Below are positions 25,678 to 34,533 of a DNA stretch of 64,000 nt, piece by piece (position 1 is the first letter of the stretch; the number at the start of each line of letters is the position of its first letter). Both the position numbers and the translations under genes were made by a program. Where the stretch lies: contig JAYENW010000022.1 in assembly GCA_034722275.1 (NCBI GenBank), positions 4,165 to 68,164 on the forward strand, written 5' to 3'. The notes under the pieces were generated by a model that did not search any database, was not told the DNA's origin, and saw only the letters and a program-made list of their open reading frames with translations. This DNA comes from M55B177 sp034722275. GTDB lineage: Bacteria > Chloroflexota > Dehalococcoidia > GIF9 > AB-539-J10.

Positions 25678-25856
25678 CTTAGCTATTCCTTTTTTTAATT
25701 TGCTAATGGTACAATACTGCAGGAGAGATTATCAAGTAGGTGCGAGGGTTTGCTTAACTTTTTTTCGAGAATCTTCACAGCAGAGCTGGCAACTTTCTCT
25801 CAAAGTGAGAAGGCAAAGCTGGAATTACCCTTATCGGAGGCTCCAAGCATTATATT

Positions 25857-25886
25857 TTGAATTTAGAGCATACGATGACATATAAT
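25857..25886 (+). promoter_or_regulatory. Promoter of the oxoacid oxidoreductase operon
   Basis: TTGAAT at 25857-25862 and a perfect TATAAT at 25881-25886 are 18 bases apart. Transcription would start near 25893, giving a leader of about 90 bases before the ATG at 25985. The rest of the 307-base gap (25678-25856) shows no gene. Confidence 0.6.
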
Positions 25887-25897
25887 CCAGCAATTAA

Positions 25898-25937
25898 CCT
25901 GCTATGTTTCCAGAGCAGGGGGCTTGAATCATTAAGC
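25898..25937 (+). promoter_or_regulatory. Two hairpins in the operon leader
   Basis: CCTGCT (25898-25903) can pair with AGCAGG (25914-25919) over a 10-base loop, and GCTT (25922-25925) with AAGC (25934-25937). Both lie in the predicted 5' leader of the oxoacid oxidoreductase operon. There is no U-run, so they do not look like a terminator. They may affect stability or be a binding site; nothing here matches a riboswitch class I know. Confidence 0.3.
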
Positions 25938-25984
25938 AGTGCATAAACGAAAATCGACAGTATTCAAAGTAAGGCGGGCAAGAG

Positions 25985-28096
25985 ATGGATAAAGTTAGTT
26001 TGACCATTGACGGTAGAGAAATTGGAATAGAGGCAGGTGCCACGATATTGGACGCAGCCCGAGAGGCAGGTATTTATATTCCCACTCTCTGTTCCCACCC
26101 TGACCTGCCTTTATCCCTTGCTGCCTGTCGTCTCTGCGTGGTAGAGACTGTGGGTGCAGCATCACGTTTCCCCAGTTCATGTGTTACCACGGTTGCTGAT
26201 GGCATGGTTGTTCGCACTAATACGCCGCAAGTTAAAGAGCTGCGGCGCCACTTTCTCAAGGCTCTTCTCACTTCGCTGCCCAGTCCCAGACTTAAGCGTC
26301 CCCAATTAAAGAGACTTGCTGACTACATTGGAGTGAAAGAAGAAGACCTTCCTCCTTATGTTTCCAGAGACCTTCCTCTTGACCACGAGCAGCCCCTTTT
26401 TGAGTGGGATCACAACCGCTGTATTCTCTGTGGTCTGTGTGTCCGGGCATGTAAAGAACTGCGCAAAGTAGGAGCTATTGACTTTTGCTTCCATAATGAA
26501 AGTTGGATGGTAGGTCCTTTTCCCTCACTGCTGCTCAAGGATAATGGGTGCAGATTTTGTGGTGCTTGTGTTGAGGTTTGTCCCACTGGTGCCATTATGG
26601 ACAAGGATGGCGAGTGGCCTGGTTATGAAGCAGGTGTAGCTCCCTGCACCCAGGCTTGCCCTGCTGAGATAGATGTTCCCCGCTATGTCTGGCTTATCAG
26701 TCAAAAAAGATTTGCTGAGGCGGCGGCAGTCATTCGGGAAAGGGTTCCCTTCCCAGGAATCTTGGGGAGGGTATGTCCTCATCCTTGTGAAGATAAGTGC
26801 CGGCGAGCTGCGTTAAATCAGCCTATCTCTATAGCAGCGCTGAAGCGCGCTGCTGCTGAGAGAGATGCTCGAAGATGGCGTGCCAGTTCAAAACTTACTG
26901 AACCAAGCGGCAAGCGAGTTGCTATTGTAGGCTCAGGGCCAGCAGGGCTCACTGCGGGCTATTATTTAGCCAAACTTGGCCATGCGGTGACTGTTTTTGA
27001 AAGCTTCCCAGAGCCAGGTGGCATGATGCGGGTAGGCATTCCTGAATATCGTTTGCCTCGCGAGGTGCTTACCGAGGAGATTGAAGAGATTAGGAGAGTG
27101 GGAGTTGAGATATTGACTAACACCAAAGTCAACTCTGTGAGCGATCTCTTCAAGCAAGGCTATGATGCCGTCTTGCTTGCTGTCGGGACACATCGATCTT
27201 CTAAATTAGGTATTGAAGGTGAGGATAGCCCTGAGGTGAGGGAAGGCATATCCTTCCTGAGAGATGTGAACTTGGGCGAGAAGATTAAATTATCAGGACG
27301 AGTGGGTGTTGTTGGAGGTGGCAATGCTGCCGTAGATTCAGCACGCACGGCATTGAGAATGGGAGCTGATGAAGTGACTATTCTCTATCGGCGCTCAAGG
27401 TCGGAAATGCCGGCTGATGCTGAGCAGGTAGATGCGGCGATGATGGAGGAAGTTAAAATTGATTTCCTTGTTGCGCCAAGGAAGATAACGAGACAGGATG
27501 GTAAATTGAAGGTGGAGTGCATCCGCATGAAGTTAGGTGAAGTAGATGAAAGTGGCAGGAAGCGACCAGTGCCAGTAGCGGGTAGCGAATTTATCGTGGA
27601 GTGCAATACATTGCTCGTGGCCATTGGTGAAGCTCCAGATTTATCCTTCCTTGGGAAAGAGGACATGGTGCAAACTGGCAGGGGTGGAACAATAAAAGTG
27701 GATGAGGACAATTTGCGGGTGGATACCAAGGGCGTCTTTGCTGCTGGCGATGCAGTAAATGGGCCCGCCACGGTAATTGAAGCTATTGCCATGGGAAGGA
27801 AGGCAGCTGCTTCAATTGACAAATATCTTGGTGGTAGCGGTGATATCAGCGAGAGATTAATTGATGTAAAAGAACCCAGCCCCTATCTGGGACCAGGAGA
27901 TGGTTTTGCTGATCTGGGGCGTGCCCCAATGCCCTGCTTGGCTGTGGAACAGCGAATGGTACCAGCTCGAGATGGCAGTTTCCCTGAGGTAGAACTTGGC
28001 TTCACTGAGGAGATGGCGAGTGCGGAAGCAAAGCGATGCTTGCAATGTCAGTTAAGGTTTCAAATCTCATCAATTACACCTCCCCCTTCAAAATAA
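25985..28096 (+). CDS. Iron-sulfur flavoprotein: 2Fe-2S/4Fe-4S ferredoxin fused to GltD-like oxidoreductase
   Basis: A 703-residue electron-transfer protein. An N-terminal 2Fe-2S domain (about residues 1-80) has cysteines in TLCSHPDLPLSLAACRLCVVE and SSCVT. Two 4Fe-4S motifs follow (CILCGLCVRAC near 147 and CRFCGACVEVCPTGA near 188). A GltD-like section then has CTQACPAEIDVPRY and CPHPCEDKCRR, an FAD-binding VAIVGSGPAGLTAGYYLAKL near 310, and an NAD(P)-binding VGVVGGGNAAVDSARTAL near 440. It probably transfers electrons between NAD(P)H and the ferredoxin of the oxidoreductase encoded just behind it. A homology-based label of glutamate synthase small subunit would be misleading, since no large subunit is present. 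Confidence 0.9.
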   Translation: MDKVSLTIDGREIGIEAGATILDAAREAGIYIPTLCSHPDLPLSLAACRLCVVETVGAASRFPSSCVTTVADGMVVRTNTPQVKELRRHFLKALLTSLPSPRLKRPQLKRLADYIGVKEEDLPPYVSRDLPLDHEQPLFEWDHNRCILCGLCVRACKELRKVGAIDFCFHNESWMVGPFPSLLLKDNGCRFCGACVEVCPTGAIMDKDGEWPGYEAGVAPCTQACPAEIDVPRYVWLISQKRFAEAAAVIRERVPFPGILGRVCPHPCEDKCRRAALNQPISIAALKRAAAERDARRWRASSKLTEPSGKRVAIVGSGPAGLTAGYYLAKLGHAVTVFESFPEPGGMMRVGIPEYRLPREVLTEEIEEIRRVGVEILTNTKVNSVSDLFKQGYDAVLLAVGTHRSSKLGIEGEDSPEVREGISFLRDVNLGEKIKLSGRVGVVGGGNAAVDSARTALRMGADEVTILYRRSRSEMPADAEQVDAAMMEEVKIDFLVAPRKITRQDGKLKVECIRMKLGEVDESGRKRPVPVAGSEFIVECNTLLVAIGEAPDLSFLGKEDMVQTGRGGTIKVDEDNLRVDTKGVFAAGDAVNGPATVIEAIAMGRKAAASIDKYLGGSGDISERLIDVKEPSPYLGPGDGFADLGRAPMPCLAVEQRMVPARDGSFPEVELGFTEEMASAEAKRCLQCQLRFQISSITPPPSK

Positions 28097-28113
28097 AGTA
28101 TTAGGAAGTGATA

Positions 28114-28350
28114 ATGGTAACCAGCGAAGTAATTATTGATGAAGAGCAGTGCCAGGGCTGTGGCTACTGTGTAAAATTTTGTCCCCGAGGTTGTATCTTA
28201 ATCACCGGGGATAAATTTAGCCCGCAGGGATATTTGTTGCCGTCCTTTGTCAAACCTGATGAGTGTAATACCTGTGGGTTTTGTGCCATGCTCTGCCCTC
28301 GAGCTGCTATTGAGGTATATCTGAATTTCGGCAGTGAGGTACCGGCGTAA
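28114..28350 (+). CDS. 2-oxoacid:ferredoxin oxidoreductase, ferredoxin-like delta subunit
   Basis: A small (78-residue) protein with two 4Fe-4S clusters: CQGCGYCVKFCPRGC and CNTCGFCAMLCPRAA. It provides the internal electron path of four-subunit oxoacid oxidoreductases. A GTG at 28108 also opens the frame, but it lies in the ribosome site AGGAAG that serves the ATG at 28114. It follows the flavoprotein after 17 bases and precedes the alpha subunit by 29 bases. Genes in the order delta-alpha-beta-gamma are typical of KOR/VOR operons. Confidence 0.92.
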   Translation: MVTSEVIIDEEQCQGCGYCVKFCPRGCILITGDKFSPQGYLLPSFVKPDECNTCGFCAMLCPRAAIEVYLNFGSEVPA

Positions 28351-28379
28351 GCCAGCAGTTTTACTGAGGAGGCTATGAT

Positions 28380-29465
28380 ATGAGTGAGAGAATGTTCATT
28401 GAAGGGAATGTAGCCATCGCCTGGGGGGCAACTATGGCTGGTTGCCAGGCGTTTTTTGGTTATCCTATAACTCCTCAGAATGAAATAACAGAATGGTTTG
28501 CCCGTGAGTTTCCCAGGATGGGGAGGGTCTTTGTACAGACACAAAGTGAACTGGGCTCGATAAACATGCTTTATGGAGCTGCGGCTACCGGGGTTAGAGC
28601 CATGACATCAAGCTCAAGCCCGGGCTGGTCTCTCATGCAGGAAACCGTATCAGATTTGATGAATGCAGAACTTCCCTGCGTAATTGTTGATGTTCAAAGG
28701 GGGGGGCCTGGAGGTGGGCCTATACGGCACGCTCAACAGGACTATTTTCAGTGCACGAGAGGTGGTGGCCATGGAGACTATAGAAATATTGTTCTCACTC
28801 CTGCTTCTTCACAGGAGTGCTGTGATTTAACCCAACTCGCTTTCCATCTGGCTGATAAATATCGCAACCCGGTGTTGGTTATGTCGGATGCTATTGTCGG
28901 GAGGTTGCGGGAAACGGTTGAAGTTGCAGCCATTGATTTTGGACCCGTGCCTGCTAAGGATTGGGCAGTAGCAGGTAAGGCGAGACATGGAGATGGTAAG
29001 CGCCGTGTTGTAGACCATTGTGGCGATTTATTCGCTCGCTATCCTAGCTATCAAGCTTTGTTGCAGAGCTTAGACAAAAGAATAAAACGGATGCAGGAAG
29101 CTGAGGTGCGCTATGAAGACTACCAGACTGAAGATGCCAAGACAATCCTCGTCGCTTATGGTTACACAGCCAGGGTAAGTAAGGAAGCGGTAAATACAGC
29201 TCGTGCTGAAGGCATCAAGGCAGGCTTAATTCGCTTGATAACTGCCTGGCCATTTCCTTACGAAGTGATTGGGCAGAAGGCTCGTCAGGGCAGTAAATTT
29301 TTAGTAGTGGAAGATTCCTTAGGACAACTGCTTGAAGATGTCAGAGTGGCTGTGCCCAGTTCTGCTGATGTTGGCCTGGTAAGCATACTTGACCGCCATA
29401 TGCCTAGCGATGGAGGCATGATTCTTCCCGATAAAGTATTGGCTAAAATTAAAGAAATGCAGTGA
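28380..29465 (+). CDS. vorB: 2-oxoacid:ferredoxin oxidoreductase alpha subunit (VorB/KorA)
   Basis: This subunit carries the pyrimidine-binding and transketolase-C-like parts of the TPP enzyme that turns a 2-oxoacid plus CoA into acyl-CoA, CO2 and reduced ferredoxin. The protein begins GNVAIAWGATMAGCQAFFGY (start of the alpha fold), has SSSSPGWSLMQETVSDLMNAELP (CoA/oxoacid side) and the VorB-type stretch HAQQDYFQCTRGGGHGDY near 120-137. Length 361 is the VorB size. The gene order and this motif favour branched-chain or 2-oxoglutarate substrates over pyruvate, which normally has a larger or fused enzyme, but the substrate is not fixed by sequence. Confidence 0.92.
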   Translation: MSERMFIEGNVAIAWGATMAGCQAFFGYPITPQNEITEWFAREFPRMGRVFVQTQSELGSINMLYGAAATGVRAMTSSSSPGWSLMQETVSDLMNAELPCVIVDVQRGGPGGGPIRHAQQDYFQCTRGGGHGDYRNIVLTPASSQECCDLTQLAFHLADKYRNPVLVMSDAIVGRLRETVEVAAIDFGPVPAKDWAVAGKARHGDGKRRVVDHCGDLFARYPSYQALLQSLDKRIKRMQEAEVRYEDYQTEDAKTILVAYGYTARVSKEAVNTARAEGIKAGLIRLITAWPFPYEVIGQKARQGSKFLVVEDSLGQLLEDVRVAVPSSADVGLVSILDRHMPSDGGMILPDKVLAKIKEMQ

Positions 29466-29489
29466 ACATGAAAGAGGCTGGAGGGTATC

Positions 29490-30269
29490 ATGAGTGAAAA
29501 AACTGAAGTAGCAACAAGAGAGAGAGTTACGGGAAGGCCCAGGTTATTGATTAAGCAGAAAGCTGGTTTTGTCTATTGTCCTGGGTGCCACCATCCGCTT
29601 GTAGCTCGGGCTGTCGCTGAAGTTCTGGAGGAACTGAAAGTGGATGATAAGGCTATAGGCGTCTTCGACATAGGTTGTAATTCCTTCCTGGTTGGTTTAT
29701 TAGATATAGATGGTGTGCTTACCCCACATGGTCGCCCACCCGATATGGCCACGGCTGTCAAGCATATTTACCCTGATAATGTTGTCTTTACCATACAAGG
29801 TGATGGGGGGTTATTGTCTATCGGTGCTGATCCTTTGATGGGAGCACTGAGCCGTGCTGAAAAAATTACCCTTATAATGCTGAATAACGCCGTTTATGGA
29901 ACTACTGGAGGGCAGATGGCGCCTACCAGTTTAGCAGGGCAGATAACCACAACCACTCCTGAGGGGCGGGATGTGAGCAAAACTGGGTTTCCGATTCATG
30001 CTGCTGAAATGATAGCTACCTTTAAAGGTACTGCTTATTCGGCCCGTGGTGCTGTCAATAACCCCTATAATTATGAGCGTACCAGAGAGTATTTGAAGGC
30101 TGCTTTTCAAAAACAGATGAGCAATGTTGGTTTAAGCTTTGTTGAAGTTATTTGTGATTGCCCATCCAACTGGCATCTATCACCTGCGGATTCCTTGAAA
30201 TGGATAGAGGAAAAGATGATACCCGAATTCCCTCTGGGGGAATTCAAGAATGTGGATAAAATTGAATAG
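29490..30269 (+). CDS. 2-oxoacid:ferredoxin oxidoreductase beta subunit (TPP-binding)
   Basis: This subunit binds thiamine pyrophosphate and magnesium. The N-terminal YCPGCHHPLVARAVAEVL is the family start. The TPP motif GDGGLLSIGADP near residue 107-118 is followed by the NNAVYGTTGGQMAPTS block near 132-147. The 259-residue length is that of the KorB/VorA class. It lacks the extra C-terminal extension of pyruvate enzymes. It lies 24 bases after the alpha gene and 20 bases before gamma. Confidence 0.93.
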   Translation: MSEKTEVATRERVTGRPRLLIKQKAGFVYCPGCHHPLVARAVAEVLEELKVDDKAIGVFDIGCNSFLVGLLDIDGVLTPHGRPPDMATAVKHIYPDNVVFTIQGDGGLLSIGADPLMGALSRAEKITLIMLNNAVYGTTGGQMAPTSLAGQITTTTPEGRDVSKTGFPIHAAEMIATFKGTAYSARGAVNNPYNYERTREYLKAAFQKQMSNVGLSFVEVICDCPSNWHLSPADSLKWIEEKMIPEFPLGEFKNVDKIE

Positions 30270-30289
30270 TATTTTCAAGGGGGGTCATC

Positions 30290-30856
30290 ATGGAGCAGAA
30301 AATAGCTACAAAAGGGGAAGTAATAATAACCGGGCTTGGTGGTGCTGGTGTGCTTACTGCAGGCACCCTGTTAGCTGAGGCAGTCACTGAGAAATATAAG
30401 AATGTAAGCTGGTTTCCTTCTTATGCTATATCTAAACGTGGTGGCTTCTGTGAATGCACTGTTGTCTTTTCTAATGATGAGATTGCGTCTCCTCTGCTAT
30501 CCCGGGCTGAAGGGATAATCGTTGCTGAATCAGCCCAATTTAGGGATTTTGAGAAGAGGGTTCGTCCTGGTGGGACAATGGTGGTTGAGAAAGCTGGATT
30601 ACAGGACAAAGCAGTGAGCGAAGATATCAAGGTAATTGAAATTCCAGCTATTGAAACAGCAATTACTATCAGCGGCTCCAGCCAGGGTGCTAACCTCATC
30701 TTGCTGGGAGCTTTTGTTGAGGCGACCAAAATGGTCTCTCCTGAGCTCATTAAACAGCAGATTGGGAAAACATTCGCAGGTAAGGAAAAGGCGCTTAAAG
30801 GTAACATGGAGGCCTTTGAGGAAGGACGCAAGCTGTTTCACAGCTCCGAGCGGTAA
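30290..30856 (+). CDS. 2-oxoacid:ferredoxin oxidoreductase gamma subunit
   Basis: The 188-residue catalytic-domain subunit, beginning with the typical GEVIITGLGGAGVLTAGTLL and carrying the WFPSYAISKRGGFCECTVVFS block near 42-62, where the usual pattern is YGPEvRGG-a-s-vi. IIVAESAQFRDF and a C-terminal IGKTFAGKEKALKGNMEAFE complete the fold. A strong AAGGGGGG ribosome site precedes the ATG. It ends the four-subunit enzyme set. Confidence 0.92.
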   Translation: MEQKIATKGEVIITGLGGAGVLTAGTLLAEAVTEKYKNVSWFPSYAISKRGGFCECTVVFSNDEIASPLLSRAEGIIVAESAQFRDFEKRVRPGGTMVVEKAGLQDKAVSEDIKVIEIPAIETAITISGSSQGANLILLGAFVEATKMVSPELIKQQIGKTFAGKEKALKGNMEAFEEGRKLFHSSER

Positions 30857-30910
30857 TGCAGGTGAGGGTATCGATAAAGGTGTCACTGCCTCAGAAATCA
30901 GGTGAGATAA

Positions 30911-31996
30911 ATGGCTGAAATGATTGCGGTTCTCGGCGCTGGTAATGGAGGCTGTGCTATTGCTGCCCATCTGGCACTGCAGGGACACAAGGTCAACCTG
31001 TATGAAATTCCTGAACTGAAAGAAAGTTTTAGACCTCTCCAGGAAAAGAAAGAAATAGTTATCAGAGGCAAGGCTGAAGATGGAGTTGCCAGGCTAAATA
31101 CAGCAACGACCGATATCAAGGAGGCTGTCAGTGGTGTTGAGACCATTATTGTCACAATTCCCGCCTTCGGGTATCAGCATATTGCCCAATTGCTTGCTCC
31201 GGTGCTTGTTGATGGTCAACTGGTGGCTTTCATCCCCGGCGCTTTCGCCACGATTTATTGCCTGGAGGAGATGCATAAACGAGAGATTGAGACTGAAGTA
31301 ACTTTTGCTGAATCGGTAACTCTTCCTTATGCTGCCAGATTGACATCAAGAAATGAGGTTAGTATCGCCGGCACTGCCATTTTACTTCCAGTTGGTGTAT
31401 TTCCAGCTAGGAAAGCCGAGCCCGTGCTCAAGAAACTCAAGGAGTATTACCCTGTGATTACAGGCAGCCGGGATATCCTTGATGTGGCCTTGAACAACCT
31501 TAATCCGGTGACACACCCAGCGCCAGTCATTCTGAGTACGAGTGTAATTGAAAATAGCAATGATTTTTATCTATACCGTGATGGCATCACCGGTGGAGTG
31601 AAGAAAGTAATGCTGGCCATGGATAAAGAACGTATAGCAGTGAGGAAGGCTTGTGGCATTGATACGCCGCATTATGGATACCATCAATTGGAGCCTTTTG
31701 AGGTCTTTGAGGATTATTTTGGCAAGGGAAGCCTTATGGAAACAGGATATAAACTTAAAGGTCCTTCCAGCATAACAGACAGGTATGTTACTGATGATGT
31801 TCCTTATGGTCTTGTCTTATACTCTACAATCGGCAAGAAGGTGGGCGTTGAGACACCTGTTTGCGATGCCATTATCAATCTTGCTTCCGTAATTAACGGA
31901 GAAAGTTATTGGGAGAGCAGTGCCAATATCGAGAAGATGTTTATTTCTCACTGGAGCATAGACAAACTGACTCGGTTTCTCTTTGAAGGCGAATAA
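30911..31996 (+). CDS. NAD/NADP octopine/nopaline dehydrogenase family protein
   Basis: An opine-type dehydrogenase fold of 361 residues. An N-terminal Rossmann domain holds the dinucleotide motif VLGAGNGGCAIAAHLALQGH (residues 7-26). The C-terminal helical domain contains NNLNPVTHPAPVIL near 195-208, where the NxxxHP pattern with His is the catalytic arrangement of the octopine/nopaline dehydrogenase family. Such enzymes reductively join an amino acid and a 2-oxoacid, or oxidise the opine product back to them. It follows the gamma subunit by 54 bases in the same direction, and in this setting the oxidative direction, releasing a 2-oxoacid for the neighbouring oxidoreductase, is a reasonable guess. 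Confidence 0.85.
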   Translation: MAEMIAVLGAGNGGCAIAAHLALQGHKVNLYEIPELKESFRPLQEKKEIVIRGKAEDGVARLNTATTDIKEAVSGVETIIVTIPAFGYQHIAQLLAPVLVDGQLVAFIPGAFATIYCLEEMHKREIETEVTFAESVTLPYAARLTSRNEVSIAGTAILLPVGVFPARKAEPVLKKLKEYYPVITGSRDILDVALNNLNPVTHPAPVILSTSVIENSNDFYLYRDGITGGVKKVMLAMDKERIAVRKACGIDTPHYGYHQLEPFEVFEDYFGKGSLMETGYKLKGPSSITDRYVTDDVPYGLVLYSTIGKKVGVETPVCDAIINLASVINGESYWESSANIEKMFISHWSIDKLTRFLFEGE

Positions 31997-32077
31997 GATA
32001 CTGAAAGAAGTAGGGAACCGTCTATTGATATGGGCTAGTTTTCATTTAATTTCAATTTGAAGGAGGTGTTTAATATT

Positions 32078-33181
32078 ATGATTTCATCTAATTCTTCTAA
32101 AGGAATGGAGAAATTCATCATGCCTCATCTGGCTGCTATGGGTAGTTATGCTCCGCCAAAGCCGGTAGAGACTATGGGGCCTGTGCGCCGCATGATTAAG
32201 ATGAATGCCAACGAAAATCCCTATGGGTGTTCACCAAAGGTGCTGCATGCCCTGGCCAACTGTGACTTTTTGAATCTCTACCCCGATGCCATGCAAACGG
32301 GACTTCGCCAGCAGTTCCAGGAGTACACTGGAATCGATGCTGAACATATTGTGGCTACCTGTGGTGGCGCCGGAGTAGTCGATTTGATTTTGCGACTACT
32401 TGTTGGGCCCGGCGACGAAGTGATAAATTGTGAGCCCACCTTTGATTATTTCCGTTTCCGAACGGAAATATGCGGTGGCACCTCGGTCCAGGTGCTTAGA
32501 GATGAAAAGTTCGCCGTTGATGTAAATGCAGTGAAAGCAGCCATAGGCGAGCGAACCAAGTTGATAATTGTAAACAATCCCAATAACCCCACGGGAAACA
32601 TAACTCCCCAGAAAGACATACTGGAACTGGTGGACATGGGGCTGCCGATATTGGTGGATGAAGCCTACTATGAATTTAGTGGTGAAACTGTGGCTCCTTT
32701 GGTCGGCCAGTATGAAAATTTGATGGTGCTGCGTACTCTGAGTAAATGGGCTGGGCTGGCTGGACTCAGAGTTGGCTATGGCATTTTCCCAACTGCAATC
32801 GCCAATTATCTGTTGAAAATAAAGCCTCCTTTCAATGTAAGCGCTGCTGCTCTGGTTGCTGTGCAACAGTCACTAGCCGACCGCGATCACCTGATGAATA
32901 CAGTGAAGATTCTTATTGCTGAGAGAGAAAGACTTATTCGAGAATTAGGCAGGATGAATTTCTTAAAACCTTTTCCATCGCATGCTAATTATATTCTATG
33001 CGGGGTTCTGAAAGGCACTGCCAGTGAAATACGGCAAAGATTGGAAGATAAGGGTATCCTTATTCGAACTTATTATACAGAGCTTTTGAGAAACTATATC
33101 CGCCCCAGCGTGGGTAAACCGGAGCATAATGATGCCTTAATCAAGGCGCTTAAGGAAATAGGAGAAGAAATAGAGGGTTGA
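32078..33181 (+). CDS. Pyridoxal-phosphate aminotransferase, HisC-like
   Basis: A fold-type I aminotransferase of 367 residues related to histidinol-phosphate aminotransferases. The start region has IKMNANENPYGCSPKVL, the cofactor region NNPNNPTGN near residue 170-180, DEAYYEF near 200, and the Schiff-base lysine in RTLSKWAGLAGLRVGYG near 222-238. The open frame goes back to a TTG at 32057, but AAGGAGG lies inside that extension and points to the ATG at 32078. It is not beside other histidine genes. Given its neighbours, an amino acid:2-oxoacid aminotransferase feeding the oxidoreductase is at least as likely as a role in histidine synthesis. Confidence 0.86.
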   Translation: MISSNSSKGMEKFIMPHLAAMGSYAPPKPVETMGPVRRMIKMNANENPYGCSPKVLHALANCDFLNLYPDAMQTGLRQQFQEYTGIDAEHIVATCGGAGVVDLILRLLVGPGDEVINCEPTFDYFRFRTEICGGTSVQVLRDEKFAVDVNAVKAAIGERTKLIIVNNPNNPTGNITPQKDILELVDMGLPILVDEAYYEFSGETVAPLVGQYENLMVLRTLSKWAGLAGLRVGYGIFPTAIANYLLKIKPPFNVSAAALVAVQQSLADRDHLMNTVKILIAERERLIRELGRMNFLKPFPSHANYILCGVLKGTASEIRQRLEDKGILIRTYYTELLRNYIRPSVGKPEHNDALIKALKEIGEEIEG

Positions 33182-33212
33182 AGTCTTATCACTTCTTTGT
33201 TTGTAGTGCGGG

Positions 33213-33221
33213 TGGTATAAT
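33213..33221 (+). promoter_or_regulatory. Extended -10 promoter before the ABC importer
   Basis: TGGTATAAT is a perfect TGnTATAAT element. Transcription would begin near 33228, giving a leader of about 140 bases to the ABC transporter start at 33371. The leader contains several very short ORFs, described separately. Confidence 0.55.
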
Positions 33222-33322
33222 TGAAGATAAGTGAGAGTAGATGAGCTCGAGCTTGGGGAATGGTGATGAGTGAACGGTTGTTTAATGAGATGAAACACAA
33301 GAGGAAAGGAGGCAAAAATGTA

Positions 33323-33358
33323 ATGGGTATTTGGCAACAAGGGGAGTTCGAGTTTTAA
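33323..33358 (+). CDS. Possible 11-codon leader peptide
   Basis: A strong ribosome site AGGAAAGGAGG (33302-33312) has no full gene behind it. It serves either an ATG-TAA start-stop pair at 33318 or an ORF at 33323 encoding MGIWQQGEFEF. The TAA at 33356-33358 lies inside the ribosome site of the ABC substrate-binding protein (TTTTAAAGGAGG). A longer in-frame version starts at 33266 with 30 codons. This could be a translational control peptide or chance; expression has not been shown. Confidence 0.35.
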   Translation: MGIWQQGEFEF

Positions 33359-33370
33359 AGGAGGATTGAA

Positions 33371-34381
33371 GTGAGAAAGAAAGGATTGCGAGCAACAGTT
33401 ATCAGTATCAGCTTAATACTGGCTTTGGCGGTAGCTCTGCCTTTAGCGGGTGGTTGTGCCCCAAAGCAAGAGGTATACAAAATTGGCATAACCCAGATAG
33501 TTACCCACCCGGCACTGGATGCTATACGTGGTGGTTTCATCAAGGGCATGGCTGATGAAGGGTTCGTTGAGGGAGAAAATGTAGAATATGACTTCCTTAA
33601 CCCTGAAGGCGATATGTCAACGGCGAAGACGATCGCCGACAAGTTTGTTTCAGAGCCGAAGGACTTGATTGTTCCTATAACCACACCTTGTACTCAGGCA
33701 TGCTACGCTGCTGCTGAGGGCACTGATGTACCCATCGTCTTTGCTGCCGTTACTGACCCGGTATTGGCCGGCCTGGTTGAATCCTGGCAACATCCTTGCG
33801 CTGCCGGCGTTCATATAACCGGGGTGAGTGATTATGTGCCTGTCAAGCCACAGCTAGAGATAATTAAAGAGATATGCCCTGATGCCAAGGTGATAGGGTT
33901 AATCTATAACGCTGGTGACGAGAGTAATCTCAAGACAGTAAATGAGCTCAAGAGCTTGGCGCCAGAATTTGGACTTGAGGTAATTGAGGCTAATGTAGCT
34001 ACAACTGCTGATACACATAGCGCAGCCATGTCATTGGTTGGTAGAGCTGACATTGCGTGGTCCCCTATGTGCAATACCACAGTAGCTGGTCTTGAAGGAG
34101 TTTTATCGGTCTGTGAAGAGCATGATATGCCGTACTTTCCCCCAGATCCTGACTCTGTTAAGAGAGGAGGAATTGCTTCTATTTATTACTCTAATGAAGA
34201 ATTAGGTGAAATAGCTGCCAAGAAAGCAGCCAAGGTGCTGAGGGGTGAAGACCCATGTAACATACCCGTTACTACTTTCGAGACTGTAAGAATAACTTTG
34301 AACCCGGTGGCAGCAGAGAGAATGGGAGCGACCATCCCTCAATCCCTTCTGGATAAGGCTTATGAGGTAGTAGGGACATAA
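33371..34381 (+). CDS. ABC transporter substrate-binding lipoprotein
   Basis: A periplasmic-type binding protein of the ABC_sub_bind/DUF534 group (TrpX-like), 336 residues. The signal peptide ends in LALAVALPLAGGC, with Cys30 as the probable lipid anchor. The mature protein begins YKIGITQIVTHPALDAIRGG and has the family features FNPEGD-like LNPEGDMSTA, TPCTQACYAA near 110 and VGLIYN-type VIGLIYNAGDESN near 178. A strong AAAGGAGG precedes the GTG start. With the permease and ATPase that follow it forms an importer; relatives carry tryptophan, tyrosine or unidentified small molecules. Confidence 0.9.
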   Translation: MRKKGLRATVISISLILALAVALPLAGGCAPKQEVYKIGITQIVTHPALDAIRGGFIKGMADEGFVEGENVEYDFLNPEGDMSTAKTIADKFVSEPKDLIVPITTPCTQACYAAAEGTDVPIVFAAVTDPVLAGLVESWQHPCAAGVHITGVSDYVPVKPQLEIIKEICPDAKVIGLIYNAGDESNLKTVNELKSLAPEFGLEVIEANVATTADTHSAAMSLVGRADIAWSPMCNTTVAGLEGVLSVCEEHDMPYFPPDPDSVKRGGIASIYYSNEELGEIAAKKAAKVLRGEDPCNIPVTTFETVRITLNPVAAERMGATIPQSLLDKAYEVVGT

Positions 34382-34533
34382 GCCAGATAAAATTTATAGC
34401 TAATTAAGGCTTTACTGGAACTACGGTAATAAGGCTCAAGTCTTATCGAGCTCGGGTGGCTGTGCCAGTTGTTACAACAATTGGTATGGTGGTAGGCCGG
34501 CAGTTTTTGCTGTTCTAGTTTGGCAAAGGTGAT

